The translations under genes and the position numbers were made by a program. A DNA stretch of 64,000 bases from Longitalea arenae (GTDB lineage Bacteria > Bacteroidota > Bacteroidia > Chitinophagales > Chitinophagaceae): the NCBI RefSeq assembly GCF_016924755.1, contig NZ_JAFFJX010000003.1, positions 186,001-250,000 of the forward strand, written 5' to 3'. Under the pieces are notes generated by a model. That model ran no database searches. It had not been told where the DNA came from and saw nothing but the letters and a program-made list of their open reading frames with translations. This document shows, piece after piece, positions 17,216 through 26,330 of this stretch. Position 1 is the first letter of the stretch, and each line of letters begins with the position of its first letter.

Positions 17216-18271
17216 TTACCTGGCGATGTCCTTGATCTTTGTTTTGGCAAATTCATCGGCCAGCTGGTTCAGCTGGGCGGGGGACAGGGTTACCGGCCCC
17301 TGGTCAAAGACCACCCGGTATACAAAACGCACACTTTCCCCTTTTTTCAATTGCAGGTTTTTGGCCGATTTACCGTTGGTGAACACTTTCTCCCCCAGCG
17401 GATTGGCTGCGAATAATCCATAACCTCTTGCATGCCAGTAAGTGGGATAATTGATGTTGCTTGGGTGGTCAATGATGGCGATGCTGATGGAATCGTTCTT
17501 CATTTTGCCATACATCTTACACCACACCGCCCTTGTGCTCCAGGCGCTGTCGCCTTCCTTGCCTGCACTGGTCAGGTAATTACCCGTGGCAATGGCATCG
17601 GTATTGCCTTTTACCACGGTCACATTGCCCTTATCATCTTTAAATAATTTATCTTCCTTGGCCGAAACCTGGAGCTCGTGGGCCACACGCAAGCCCAGTA
17701 AACCGTCTTTGGCATCGGTGAACAGCACATTGGTATTGGCGGTCAACACGGTGATGCGATCCACAATACGCTGGTTTTCGGTACCGCTGAATTCATACTG
17801 CGTGGTCTCTTCCAGCAACACATTGTTCTTGAAATCTACCCAGTTCGCATGGTAAGCCAGTACCCCTTTTGAACCATCTTCTTTTTTCAGGATCTTATCC
17901 GTTTTGATCGTTCCGTACATCGACTTTTTACTGGCGGGAATGGCGAAAGAATTATTCCAGAAATCGAGGCCGTTCACATTTTCAAAATTGAGCCACAATC
18001 CCAGGTGATGCGGGTGGTCGGTAGGATCGCCCGGCAAAGTATAAATGGGATAGCCGCGGGTAAGCATGGCGCCATTGCCTGAAAAAATGGGATACAGCAC
18101 CGGCTTGGCCAGTGAATCGGGATAAATAAAACTGGTGAAGAGTTTTGACCCCATCATTACGTTAATGGTATTCTTGTCTTTTTCCTGTACCAGTTTTACA
18201 GTTTCCTTTTTCTGCGCAAAACCGGCTGTCGCCAGACAGGAACCAATTGCCCAAAGAAAAACATGTTTCAT
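17216..18271 (-). CDS. DUF6807 (PmoA-homologue) secreted protein
   Basis: A 351-residue protein with a clear signal peptide (MKHVFLWAIGSCLATAGFAQ). The body matches the DUF6807/PmoA-like family common beside sugar-oxidoreductase genes in Bacteroidota and Planctomycetota. Recognisable parts are YPIFSGNGAMLTRGYP, DHPHHLGLWLNFENVNG and the Tyr/Trp-rich IDHPSNINYPTYWHARGYG. The molecular function of the family is not established; despite the name there is no sign of a methane oxygenase. The Gfo/Idh/MocA gene lies upstream on the same strand with a 126-bp gap, and the two may act on the same carbohydrate. Confidence 0.82.
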   Translation of the reverse strand: MKHVFLWAIGSCLATAGFAQKKETVKLVQEKDKNTINVMMGSKLFTSFIYPDSLAKPVLYPIFSGNGAMLTRGYPIYTLPGDPTDHPHHLGLWLNFENVNGLDFWNNSFAIPASKKSMYGTIKTDKILKKEDGSKGVLAYHANWVDFKNNVLLEETTQYEFSGTENQRIVDRITVLTANTNVLFTDAKDGLLGLRVAHELQVSAKEDKLFKDDKGNVTVVKGNTDAIATGNYLTSAGKEGDSAWSTRAVWCKMYGKMKNDSISIAIIDHPSNINYPTYWHARGYGLFAANPLGEKVFTNGKSAKNLQLKKGESVRFVYRVVFDQGPVTLSPAQLNQLADEFAKTKIKDIAR

Positions 18272-18397
18272 CTGCGATTTATTATTTTTTTTGGCCAGAT
18301 AGATCTTACCATGACAAAATTCTCAGTACCCTTAATTATAATAATGAGAGGTTTGTCATGGACGATTCATAACGGTTATACAATGGTTTTGAAAGTA

Positions 18398-19753
18398 TCA
18401 ATATTTAAACGGCTTTCCGCCTACCATTACTTCCTGTGTTTTTTCATCGAATGTCGCTTTCAGTCCGGTATGCGCTGCCGCTGTTGTCATGATGCAGGCA
18501 ATGGAATGATTATAACCTGCTTCTACCGGTGCATTGGGTTGTTTACGGCTGCGGATACATTCCATCCAGTTACGTACGTGGTTGCTGGTTAGTTTATCTC
18601 CCCCGGTATTGGCGCTGGCGACTACCGCTTCTTCCTGCGAAAGGCTTTGCTCGGGCAGGAGGTTGGGCTGCATGCCCATGGCATCGGCAAACTTTTTGGT
18701 AAGGCCACCTTTGGGCGACACGGTATTGGTAATGAGGTTCAACTCACCGCCATTGGAGAAATATACCTCAGACGGACGTTCATCGCCATTGTGCATGCGG
18801 CTGCCGAACACCACCTGGAAGCCGCTTGAGGTATCGTTCAACGGACCGTAATCGAACACGGCGGTAATGGTATCCCAGTTCCTTCTGCCGTCCTTCCACA
18901 TATAGATGCCGCCATTGGCCACCACACTGCGCGGATGTGCAAGCCCACTGAACCAATGCACGGTATCGATCTGGTGGCTCATCCACTGACCGGGCAAGCC
19001 GGAAGAATAAGGCCAGAAGAGGCGGTACTCGAGGTATTTGCGCGGATCAAATTTCTCAAACGGCCGGTTCATCAGATAGCGTTTCCAGTCGGTATCTTCT
19101 TCTCTTATTTCTTTCAGCAGTTCGGGCCGGCGCCAGCGTCCGGGCTGGTTCACATTCCAGGTAAGCTCAACCATGGTAATGGGACCGAACTTGCCTGATT
19201 TTATAAAATCATTGGCGGCATGGTAGTTGGAACCGCTTCTGCGCTGCGAACCGATCTGTACGATGCGGTCAGTGGCCTTGATGGCCTTCAGCGCAGCCCG
19301 GTTATCTTCCATGGTCTCGGCAAAGGGCTTTTCAACATAAGCATCGCAACCGGCCTTTACGGCTTCGATCGCATGCAGGGCATGTTGAAAATCGGCTGTA
19401 CTGATGAACACGGCATCTACCAGCTTCTTGCTGTATAATTCTTCATTATTGCGACAGGCGACGATATCGTGCCCCATTTTTTCTTTCCATTGGGCAGCGC
19501 CTTCTTCCCTTCTTTTTTTCCAGATATCTGATACGGCGACGATATCAAAGTTCAGTTCCTTGTAATGGTTCATGAAACAAGGCATGTGAGAAGCACGATG
19601 ACGGTCTGAGAAACCGACTACCCCTACCCGTACCCGGTCGTTTGACCCAATGATCCTTCTATAACTTTGTGCAGAAAATCCGGCCTTTGCAGCTAAGAGA
19701 CTGGCTCCGGCCATAGTGGTTTGCTGAATAAACCGGCGACGAGAATTTTTCAT
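18398..19753 (-). CDS. Gfo/Idh/MocA family oxidoreductase, exported
   Basis: A 451-residue NAD(P)-dependent sugar oxidoreductase family member. The N-terminus NSRRRFIQQTTMAGASLLAA is a twin-arginine signal, so it is probably exported folded with its cofactor. The Rossmann part follows (VRVGVVGFSDRHRASHMP), then VDAVFISTADFQHALHAIEA and YVEKPFAE with the typical EKP lysine. Many exported members are found next to carbohydrate-active genes, and some act on glycosides. It is probably in one unit with the DUF6807 gene. Substrate unknown. Confidence 0.88.
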   Translation of the reverse strand: MKNSRRRFIQQTTMAGASLLAAKAGFSAQSYRRIIGSNDRVRVGVVGFSDRHRASHMPCFMNHYKELNFDIVAVSDIWKKRREEGAAQWKEKMGHDIVACRNNEELYSKKLVDAVFISTADFQHALHAIEAVKAGCDAYVEKPFAETMEDNRAALKAIKATDRIVQIGSQRRSGSNYHAANDFIKSGKFGPITMVELTWNVNQPGRWRRPELLKEIREEDTDWKRYLMNRPFEKFDPRKYLEYRLFWPYSSGLPGQWMSHQIDTVHWFSGLAHPRSVVANGGIYMWKDGRRNWDTITAVFDYGPLNDTSSGFQVVFGSRMHNGDERPSEVYFSNGGELNLITNTVSPKGGLTKKFADAMGMQPNLLPEQSLSQEEAVVASANTGGDKLTSNHVRNWMECIRSRKQPNAPVEAGYNHSIACIMTTAAAHTGLKATFDEKTQEVMVGGKPFKY

Positions 19754-19923
19754 ATCGGCATTATTAAATTGGTTGATTGAGTGGCCTTAAAATTAAGGAG
19801 AACAATACCAATTTCAGCATTAAAAAGCGAATAGTATAAATTTATTACTAGTTGGATAGTATAGGTTAATACAAAAAATAAAGGTCGATGCAACCTTTTT
19901 TCAACCGGCAGCATCCGCAGTTC

Positions 19924-20694
19924 CTATTGCCACTGCAAGGCAAAATACTCCAGCGGCGTGGTACCTGTATTTTTGATCGAATGCAAACTGCCTGATGCAA
20001 AGAAGATGAGATCGCCTGCCGTAGCGGCCTGTGTGCTCTCACCCAGCAGCACCAGCGCATCTCCTTTTCTTACCAGGATGATCTCTTCCTGAGGGTGTTT
20101 GTGCGGACTATGACTTACCAACCCGGGCTTCAGTGCTGTTACATGCATTTCCATTTTCATGAACAAGGCCGTAAAACGATCGAACACCCCCCTGCGCTCG
20201 CCTTTTTCATTTTCCGTAACAGACCAGTTCTCCCAGTCGCCGGCAAACGAACCGCCGCCCTGGTTACCCCGTTCAATATTTTTCGGTGTGGTGGTATTAA
20301 AGCGCAGCACATAGTACACCGCGAGCGCCTTGCCGGTGTTTTCAAAACTATGTTCATCCCCCGGCATGATCAGTGCTACGCCGCCCGGACCAATAATAGT
20401 AGCCGTTCCTTTTACGGTCACTTTGAGGTTGCCTTCTTTTACAATGATGAGTTCTTCTGCATCTACGTACGCGAGGGATGAGTGGTGTGTTTTGCCGGGA
20501 TCGAGCTCGATTACCCGGATGTTGAGGTTAGACAATGTAGCCGTGGGGCCATTGGCCACTTTCATAAAGTAGGTGCTGGAATCCTTTTCAACGACCAGGT
20601 CTTTCCAGGCAAATACTTTCGAGGTTATTGATCCCTGCTGCGCCTGCCCCAATAAACAGGCTAACAGGGTAATGGTCAGCAAGATAGGTTTCAT
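19924..20694 (-). CDS. Secreted two-domain cupin protein
   Basis: A 256-residue protein with a signal peptide (MKPILLTITLLACLLGQAQ). It has two cupin domains. The first has PGKTHHSSLAYVDAEELIIV and PGDEHSFENTG; the second has SHSPHKHPQEEIILVRKGD and SGSLHSIKNTG. The His/Glu pattern of the second cupin is compatible with metal binding. The ATG at 20694 was chosen because it begins the signal peptide; the frame extends upstream to 20859 through a terminator structure and is not coding there. A bicupin of this shape recalls ureidoglycine aminohydrolase-like proteins, but no purine-degradation genes are nearby, so the function is left open. Confidence 0.8.
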   Translation of the reverse strand: MKPILLTITLLACLLGQAQQGSITSKVFAWKDLVVEKDSSTYFMKVANGPTATLSNLNIRVIELDPGKTHHSSLAYVDAEELIIVKEGNLKVTVKGTATIIGPGGVALIMPGDEHSFENTGKALAVYYVLRFNTTTPKNIERGNQGGGSFAGDWENWSVTENEKGERRGVFDRFTALFMKMEMHVTALKPGLVSHSPHKHPQEEIILVRKGDALVLLGESTQAATAGDLIFFASGSLHSIKNTGTTPLEYFALQWQ

Positions 20695-20788
20695 TTGGTA
20701 AATATAACAATGGTTTGTTATAAGTCCGGTTAACCTGTATATAACGAACATTGCCCGGTCGGGATTGTGGCTGCCGGGGGTTCCTTTG

Positions 20789-20865
20789 AAAAAATTAAAC
20801 CGTGCCCGGCTGGCCCGCCAAGCCAGGGGCTTCCCCCAGCCAGGCGCCAGCCATGACACGGTTTA
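20789..20865 (-). terminator. Intrinsic terminator of the GH5 gene
   Basis: On the minus strand, outer arms TAAACCGTG/CACGGTTTA (20796-20804 and 20857-20865) enclose a GC-rich inner inverted repeat (GGCTGGC/GCCAGCC). They are followed by a run of six T. It begins 7 bp after the GH5 stop. Confidence 0.75.
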
Positions 20866-20872
20866 TATAAGT

Positions 20873-22582
20873 CTATTCTTTCAACAGTTTTGCGCTGCGA
20901 ACTTTTCCATTATGCACCATTTTCAGCAGGTAGGAACCGGCTGGTAAACGGCGCGGCTCGAACCGGGCGCGGTGGCTGCCGGCCGATAAATTCCCATTTA
21001 CCAATACGGCCACTTCCTTACCGGTAAGATCGAATACCGAGAGATACACATGGCCTGGTTGATCCATTGTGAAAACGATGGTACTGGTTTGTTTGAATGG
21101 ATTGGGATAGCTCTGCAAGGTAACACCCGTACTCATCTGCTGCGTCGACTGCTCCGACAAGGTCAACAGCTGGCTACTGCCGGAACTGGTCTGGATCCTC
21201 ACCTCGGTATAACTGTTCCAGGCATTGTTGCTGTTGCCATGTCCCACAATGCGAACGTATTTCGCAGATCTTGGCGCGAAGGGGAATGTTTCGAGGTTCA
21301 ACGAAGTGCCGCTGCTTTGCAGGCCGGTAGCGGCATTGGACCAGCTAAGTCCATCGGCGCTGGTTTGTATATCAAACGTAGACCTACGGGTATTGCCCTG
21401 GTAAAAAGCGATCTGAACACCAGACACCGTAGCAGTTGTAGTTAAACAGAACTGGATCCACTGCCCGTCGCCGCTGGCCGACCAACGCGTACTCAGGTTG
21501 TTGTCGAGCACATTGGCGGGTACATTGCCGTCGTGGCTGCTGGCAGTAACCGGCTCACAGGTGGGTGTACCACCAGGAAAATCATCAGCCGGGCTCAGGA
21601 TCCGCTGGCGGATCCAGGTGCCTGCTTCTTTGAGCCGGGCCGTGGTCCAGGGGCCATTTGAACAGGTTCCGGTTTGCCATACAGCGCCTGAACGGAAATC
21701 GTCGGAATAATTCCAGTTGGTCCAGCTGATCTTTTTAGTACGCATCAGGTCGATGAACTGTTGCGCCATCGCAAAATCATTTGGTCCATCACCGCTGGCC
21801 TGCTGGGTACCAAATTCGGTCACGAATACTGGCAGCCGGTCAGATGCAGCATTCAACTGGTTCAAATACGCGGTACGGTGATCCCTTGCATAGAAATGAA
21901 AGGTGTACATCACGTTGGGGAACTGCAGCGGGTTGTTAAACACGTCCTGCAGCGAACCATCGCCGGAAAGGCCGAAGGTAGACCATCCATGGGTACCCAC
22001 GAGGATAACGGCATCGTTATCAATAGCCCGGATATGCGGGATCATCTGGTCGGCATAGGTCTTGATCTTTGCCCAGGTAGCGCCCGAGTTGGGTTCATTA
22101 CAAATGTCGTAGATGATGTTGTTCTTGTTCTTGTGCTGGTTGGCAATGGCTGAGAAGAAGGTCTTTGCCCTGGACAGATTATAGTTGGGATCACCCGGCG
22201 TCAGCTGATGCCAGTCAACCAGGGCATACATGCCCCGTTCGGTAGCTTCTTCGATCAAACGGTTCACCTGGGCGGTAAAACCGGCCGGATCGGTCTCATA
22301 ACCGCCTTCCTGCACATAGAGGGATATGCGCAGAACGTCGGCGCCCCAGTCATAAGCAAGGGCGTCGAGCGAAGCTTCGGTTAAACAGTCGCCCCAGCCG
22401 TACCATTGAATGCCGTGGGTGCTCATCCCCCGCAATTGAATGGGATTACCGTACTGGTTGCACAATTTTGTGCCGATCACGCGTAACTGGCCATTCCGGG
22501 CCACTGGTGTTTGCGCCTGGGCGTCGGACCCCAGCAGCAGGCGCAACATACTGCAAAGTGCAATGATTGTAATTCTTTTCAT
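20873..22582 (-). CDS. GH5 endoglucanase-like enzyme with discoidin domain and T9SS signal
   Basis: A 569-residue secreted glycoside hydrolase. The signal peptide is MKRITIIALCSMLRLLLGSDAQA. The GH5 (cellulase-type) domain spans roughly residues 25-325; the acid/base Glu is in IIYDICNEPNSG and the nucleophile Glu in PVFVTEFGTQQ. An F5/8 type C (discoidin/CBM32-like) domain follows, from about 340 to 470. The end is a type IX secretion sorting domain beginning at LQSYPNPFKQTSTI. Relatives cut beta-1,4-glucans or mannans. It lies 10 bp after the PL6 gene, so the two are cotranscribed, and their C-terminal modules are strikingly alike. The ATG at 22582 begins the signal peptide. Confidence 0.92.
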   Translation of the reverse strand: MKRITIIALCSMLRLLLGSDAQAQTPVARNGQLRVIGTKLCNQYGNPIQLRGMSTHGIQWYGWGDCLTEASLDALAYDWGADVLRISLYVQEGGYETDPAGFTAQVNRLIEEATERGMYALVDWHQLTPGDPNYNLSRAKTFFSAIANQHKNKNNIIYDICNEPNSGATWAKIKTYADQMIPHIRAIDNDAVILVGTHGWSTFGLSGDGSLQDVFNNPLQFPNVMYTFHFYARDHRTAYLNQLNAASDRLPVFVTEFGTQQASGDGPNDFAMAQQFIDLMRTKKISWTNWNYSDDFRSGAVWQTGTCSNGPWTTARLKEAGTWIRQRILSPADDFPGGTPTCEPVTASSHDGNVPANVLDNNLSTRWSASGDGQWIQFCLTTTATVSGVQIAFYQGNTRRSTFDIQTSADGLSWSNAATGLQSSGTSLNLETFPFAPRSAKYVRIVGHGNSNNAWNSYTEVRIQTSSGSSQLLTLSEQSTQQMSTGVTLQSYPNPFKQTSTIVFTMDQPGHVYLSVFDLTGKEVAVLVNGNLSAGSHRARFEPRRLPAGSYLLKMVHNGKVRSAKLLKE

Positions 22583-22592
22583 TGGATAATTA

Positions 22593-24650
22593 TTATAGGT
22601 TAACGATCTTCCTGATAAAAGGCTTTCCATTATGCAAGAGCTTTATCCAATACACCCCGGCGCCGAGTCTGGCTGCATCAAATACCACCCGATGCGTACC
22701 TGCTTTCATATTCCCATTCAGCAACAGCGCTGCCTGCCGCCCCGTTATATCGTAGACGCTCAACTGCACATGGCCATCTTTTTCAAGCAGCCAGCTTATA
22801 GTGCTTGATGTACGGAAGGGATTTGGATAACTATTGAGTGTTGTCCTGGCCGCTGGCGTTTCCACCATCTCCCGGGCAACCATCAATGCACTGCTTTGAA
22901 TGCGCACTTCGGTATAACTGTTCCAGGCATTGACGCTATTGCCATGCCCTACAATGCGTACATATTTTGCGGTAGCAGCAGGAATGGAAAACGTTTCCAG
23001 GTTCAGGCTGCTTCCACTGCTCACGCGGTTGGCAGCGGCTGTTGTCCAGTTTGTACCATCAGCACTCAGCAGGATATCAAACGATGAAGTGCGCAGATCG
23101 CCATTGAAGAAAGCGATCTGCACGTTGGTAACGGTGGATGCACTGCCCAAACAGAACTGGATCCATTGCCCGTCGCCGTTAGCCGACCAGCGGGTATTGA
23201 GATCATTGTCGAGCACATTGGCAGGCACATTGCCATCATCGGCGCTGGCCATCACCGGCAGGCAGCCAGTTGCATCAGCGCCATTATGGCCCACCATGGA
23301 AGTGGTGAGGATGCGCGCGGTCACCGGGGCTGAGGAGCTTTCATCGGCCCCTTTATCGAGTGGCGCAGTACGGCTTTGTCCATCCATGTCAACGGTAACC
23401 GCCGGATAAGCACCGGTTGCGGTACCTATGGCCGGACTACCGGCCTGCAAATGAAAAGTGCCGGTAGCATCGCGGGCCAGCAGGGGATTTACCGAAGTAT
23501 AGCCGCTGGAAGGCATGGCGCCTGCGCCATTGGTCTGGTAAAGGATATTGCCCGACCAGACTGCTCCTGTATACGGGCCAGCAATGGATGCGGCAGCACC
23601 TCCACCCTGGATGATATTATTTGCAAAAGTGGTATTGGTAGCGCCTAACCCGTTTGTACGGCCGCTTTGTACATAATTGGATGGATTATTGACCAGGGTA
23701 TTGAAAGCGATCAGGTTGCGATCGGGACGGTCATGCACTGTCAGCGCATCCCCATCAGCCACTTCCCCATCGCCATTTCCGATATTGATAGCCGGATTGC
23801 AATTCTCAAAATGATTACTGAATACAACATGATCATCGCCAAAAATGCGGATGCCGGGGGTATTGACAAAGTAATTGCCATAGACCTTACAAAAGTTGCC
23901 ATGGCGCAGGGTAAATTGCGCCGGACAATTTCGAATGGTATTATACCTGATAGTAACCGCAGAGGCTTTTACCGAGATCAGTTCATTCTCGCCTTCGCAT
24001 TCCTCAAAGAGATTGTATTCAATGATGCTGTTGCTGGAAGAAAGACTATAACCGCTCAGCCCGAACTGCAGGGTTTCGGCGCCGTTGGCGGTTTGTGGTT
24101 GCTGATCGTAAAAATAGTTATGGTGAATATGGATGCGTTGTGCGATCTGGCTGCCGCTGCCCCTTACCGTAATAAAACGGCCCAGGGCATTCTTATGCTG
24201 GAAGGTGTTATAATCCACTTCATGATCATTGCCGTTGAGCGACAGGTTCTCTCCGGTGCCCGGCGTTTGAAAGATATTGCGGGTCCACCGGCAAAAGCTG
24301 GTGCCGCTGGCCATGGTGGCCTGGGAAGCGCTGTGCGTGAATTTGAATCCTTTGATAATAATGTACCGGGCCGGACTTACAATATTAAATCCGTTGGTAC
24401 CGCCAATTTCAGCGCCTCCTACAGATTGCGCCTGGATAGTGATCGGCGAAACAGCCGTGCCCTGTTTATTGATGGTGATATCGGCACTGGCGGTATATAC
24501 GCCATTGGCGAGGATGATCACATCACCCGGCGCTGCATTGTTAATGGCAGTTTGCAAAGCCGGTAAAGAAGTAACGGTAATGGTAGCAGCCCTGAGTACC
24601 GCCGGTACTGCATAGAGCATTCCAAGCAATAGTAAAACTCTTGCATTCAT
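22593..24650 (-). CDS. PL6-family polysaccharide lyase with discoidin domain and T9SS signal
   Basis: A 685-residue secreted lyase. After the signal peptide (ending near AVLRAATIT) comes a right-handed parallel beta-helix of the chondroitinase B / alginate lyase type. The active-site region reads EGENELISVKAS and, 21 residues after that Lys, the Arg in FTLRHGN. Two Glu residues lie 5 and 7 residues before the Lys. These spacings equal those of chondroitinase B (K250, R271, calcium ligands E245 and E243), so the enzyme should be active. A discoidin domain (about 465-600) and a T9SS sorting domain (LNSYPNPFRTSSTI) follow. Likely substrates are alginate or dermatan-type glycans. It is first in an operon with the GH5 gene. 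Confidence 0.9.
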   Translation of the reverse strand: MNARVLLLLGMLYAVPAVLRAATITVTSLPALQTAINNAAPGDVIILANGVYTASADITINKQGTAVSPITIQAQSVGGAEIGGTNGFNIVSPARYIIIKGFKFTHSASQATMASGTSFCRWTRNIFQTPGTGENLSLNGNDHEVDYNTFQHKNALGRFITVRGSGSQIAQRIHIHHNYFYDQQPQTANGAETLQFGLSGYSLSSSNSIIEYNLFEECEGENELISVKASAVTIRYNTIRNCPAQFTLRHGNFCKVYGNYFVNTPGIRIFGDDHVVFSNHFENCNPAINIGNGDGEVADGDALTVHDRPDRNLIAFNTLVNNPSNYVQSGRTNGLGATNTTFANNIIQGGGAAASIAGPYTGAVWSGNILYQTNGAGAMPSSGYTSVNPLLARDATGTFHLQAGSPAIGTATGAYPAVTVDMDGQSRTAPLDKGADESSSAPVTARILTTSMVGHNGADATGCLPVMASADDGNVPANVLDNDLNTRWSANGDGQWIQFCLGSASTVTNVQIAFFNGDLRTSSFDILLSADGTNWTTAAANRVSSGSSLNLETFSIPAATAKYVRIVGHGNSVNAWNSYTEVRIQSSALMVAREMVETPAARTTLNSYPNPFRTSSTISWLLEKDGHVQLSVYDITGRQAALLLNGNMKAGTHRVVFDAARLGAGVYWIKLLHNGKPFIRKIVNL

Positions 24651-25084
24651 GATTGATTGATTGTTTTAAGGTCATCAGCAGGCAGAACGATCCCTGGCAG
24701 GGTCGTAACCAGCCGGATGATGACAGGTAATAAGTAATTGGGGCTATACTTAATCCTGCATGCCTTTTAACAATACAGTGAAGAAGGTAAAAAAGTAACT
24801 GCCGCAATTGCTACACAAATCGCACCGCAATTACAGATGGGGAAAAAAAGACATGGCAGGCAAAAAGAATGTAGTGCTGGACGTTAGTATGGGATGTGTA
24901 CAGTCAGTACACACCGATCGGTTTTCCTTTTCTCATATGACAAGCGTTTAATGAATGGTTAGAGGCAAATTAACAAAGTAAGAAAAGGGATGTGTTCCGG
25001 TTCTTGGCGGAATAATAAACTATTTTAGCATAATCGTTCTCGTTAACCATAAACTGCCAACTGAGCACTTTGAACTGTGAACTG
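24651..25084. other. Intergenic region upstream of the PL6-GH5 operon
   Basis: About 430 bp without a credible gene. It contains an inverted repeat TGTGTAC-N5-GTACACA at 24895-24913, a candidate operator. Another degenerate repeat tract lies near its end, with CTGCCAACTGAGCAC and TTGAACTGTGAACTGTTA around 25045-25088 reaching the next gene's stop codon. An imperfect GC-rich hairpin near 24687-24708 lies in the probable leader of the PL6 message. Confidence 0.5.
24895..24913. promoter_or_regulatory. Inverted repeat TGTGTAC-N5-GTACACA
   Basis: Perfect 7-bp arms around a 5-bp centre, about 245 bp upstream of the PL6 start. It looks like a dimeric regulator site, but no regulator gene is adjacent. 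Confidence 0.35.
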
Positions 25085-26026
25085 TTATCTGGCCGGGCGA
25101 TTATATAGTTCAAGACTGCCACTCTTTGACATACTGGAACTGAGCAGGAAACTTTCTTCTTTTTTACCATATATTATCCGCACGAGGGCGGTATTGGGCG
25201 GATAGATACCCAGGCTTTCGGCATGGATCACCAGGCGGTTGGGATAATCGGGAAAGAGCGGGATCCTGATAATATGTGGTTTTTCTTTTAAGCCCAGCTT
25301 TGGCTCGATCAGCTGACCATTATAAAAGATACTGATCGTATCGCCGTCTACGATCCCATTATCCATAAACCTGATCTCGGCCGAATCGGCATTAATGATA
25401 TACCGGTTAGGCGGGCTCACTGCCCGGCCGGCGAAGAAATCGCGGCCCACCAAAGAATCTTTGTAAACAGGTTTAACAAAGGTAAAGCTGGTACCGGCTG
25501 TTTTGGTGGTGAACTGGCGGGGTGTAATGTCGGGCTCGTAGAGGAAGGCGGCTTTGTATTTCAACAATGCAGCATGTTTTGTATAACGGGCAACGATATT
25601 ACATAGGGTATCGCATTTTCTTTCGCCCTGTAAGACCACCGTATCGCCTGCCTTTTCAAAGGATAATTTCATGCTGTCGCATAAATGGCAATGTTTGGCC
25701 CAGGTATATTGCCCCGGCGGATCTTTGAAATAGGTCACTTCCTTCAGCTTGGTCATAATATGGTCTTTATAGATCCTGCCGGTAATGCGGGTTTGCAGCC
25801 GTACGGTAGTATCGGAAGGCAGCATGCATAACACGGTTCCTTCAAACTGTGAGCCATGAACGCTGGAGATCTGCAGGCGGGTGTCAAAAGATTTGGTAAG
25901 TTTACTTTTCTCACCAAAATATACGCCATTCCATGTGCCGGCCAACCACTCGTTCTCCTGGCCAAGACCAGGTAAAACAGCCAGCAAACAAACCAGGTGA
26001 ACTATAACCAATCTATATTTTGCCAT
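25085..26026 (-). CDS. Secreted protein of unknown function
   Basis: A 313-residue protein with an N-terminal signal peptide (KYRLVIVHLVCLLAVLPGLG). The first half looks like a beta-rich lipocalin-like segment (LAGTWNGVYFGE, then FEGTVLCMLPSDTTVRL). The second half contains RFMDNGIVDGDTISIFYNGQ and RLVIHAESLGIYPPNTALV. I have seen the DNGxxDGDxIxIxxNG pattern in Bacteroidota secreted proteins without an assigned function. Four Cys in HCHLCDS and KCDTLCNI may form disulfides or a metal site. The ATG at 26026 was chosen because it is directly followed by the signal peptide. It has no operon partner. Confidence 0.7.
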   Translation of the reverse strand: MAKYRLVIVHLVCLLAVLPGLGQENEWLAGTWNGVYFGEKSKLTKSFDTRLQISSVHGSQFEGTVLCMLPSDTTVRLQTRITGRIYKDHIMTKLKEVTYFKDPPGQYTWAKHCHLCDSMKLSFEKAGDTVVLQGERKCDTLCNIVARYTKHAALLKYKAAFLYEPDITPRQFTTKTAGTSFTFVKPVYKDSLVGRDFFAGRAVSPPNRYIINADSAEIRFMDNGIVDGDTISIFYNGQLIEPKLGLKEKPHIIRIPLFPDYPNRLVIHAESLGIYPPNTALVRIIYGKKEESFLLSSSMSKSGSLELYNRPAR

Positions 26027-26242
26027 CGTAGTACAGTTGTACAATTGCTGTAAGCAATTCAGTTAAAGGCCTGGCGCTCCAGGTCACTGTACAGTTCAGG
26101 GATGAAATTATCAGGACTGCTATGTGGGGGTTAAGTGCCCGGCAAATGCATTACATATACCAGGAACCGGCGGCAATTTAAAGCCAAAAAAGAATCCGGC
26201 AAAAAGGAAAAACCGGGTGGTGATATCCAGTGAATTAGGAAC

Positions 26243-26268
26243 AAAAAAGAATCCCGCCAGCGGCGGGA
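26243..26268 (-). terminator. Intrinsic terminator of the HAD hydrolase gene
   Basis: On the minus strand, a 7-bp stem (TCCCGCC/GGCGGGA, 3-nt loop) is followed shortly by a run of six T. It lies 62 bp after the HAD gene stop codon. Confidence 0.75.
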
Positions 26269-26330
26269 CCCTTTCCTCTTAAACATGTAGTATGCGGAAA
26301 CTAAAGGAAAGCTTTGGAGTACTGCGCCCG

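Noticed and set aside
20695-20859. Extended N-terminus of the cupin gene
   Set aside because: It runs through the GH5 terminator structure; the signal peptide begins at the ATG at 20694.
23667-24566. 300-residue open frame opposite the PL6 lyase
   Set aside because: The minus-strand lyase has active-site residues with the exact family spacing; the opposite frame is a shadow of its low-stop beta-helix.
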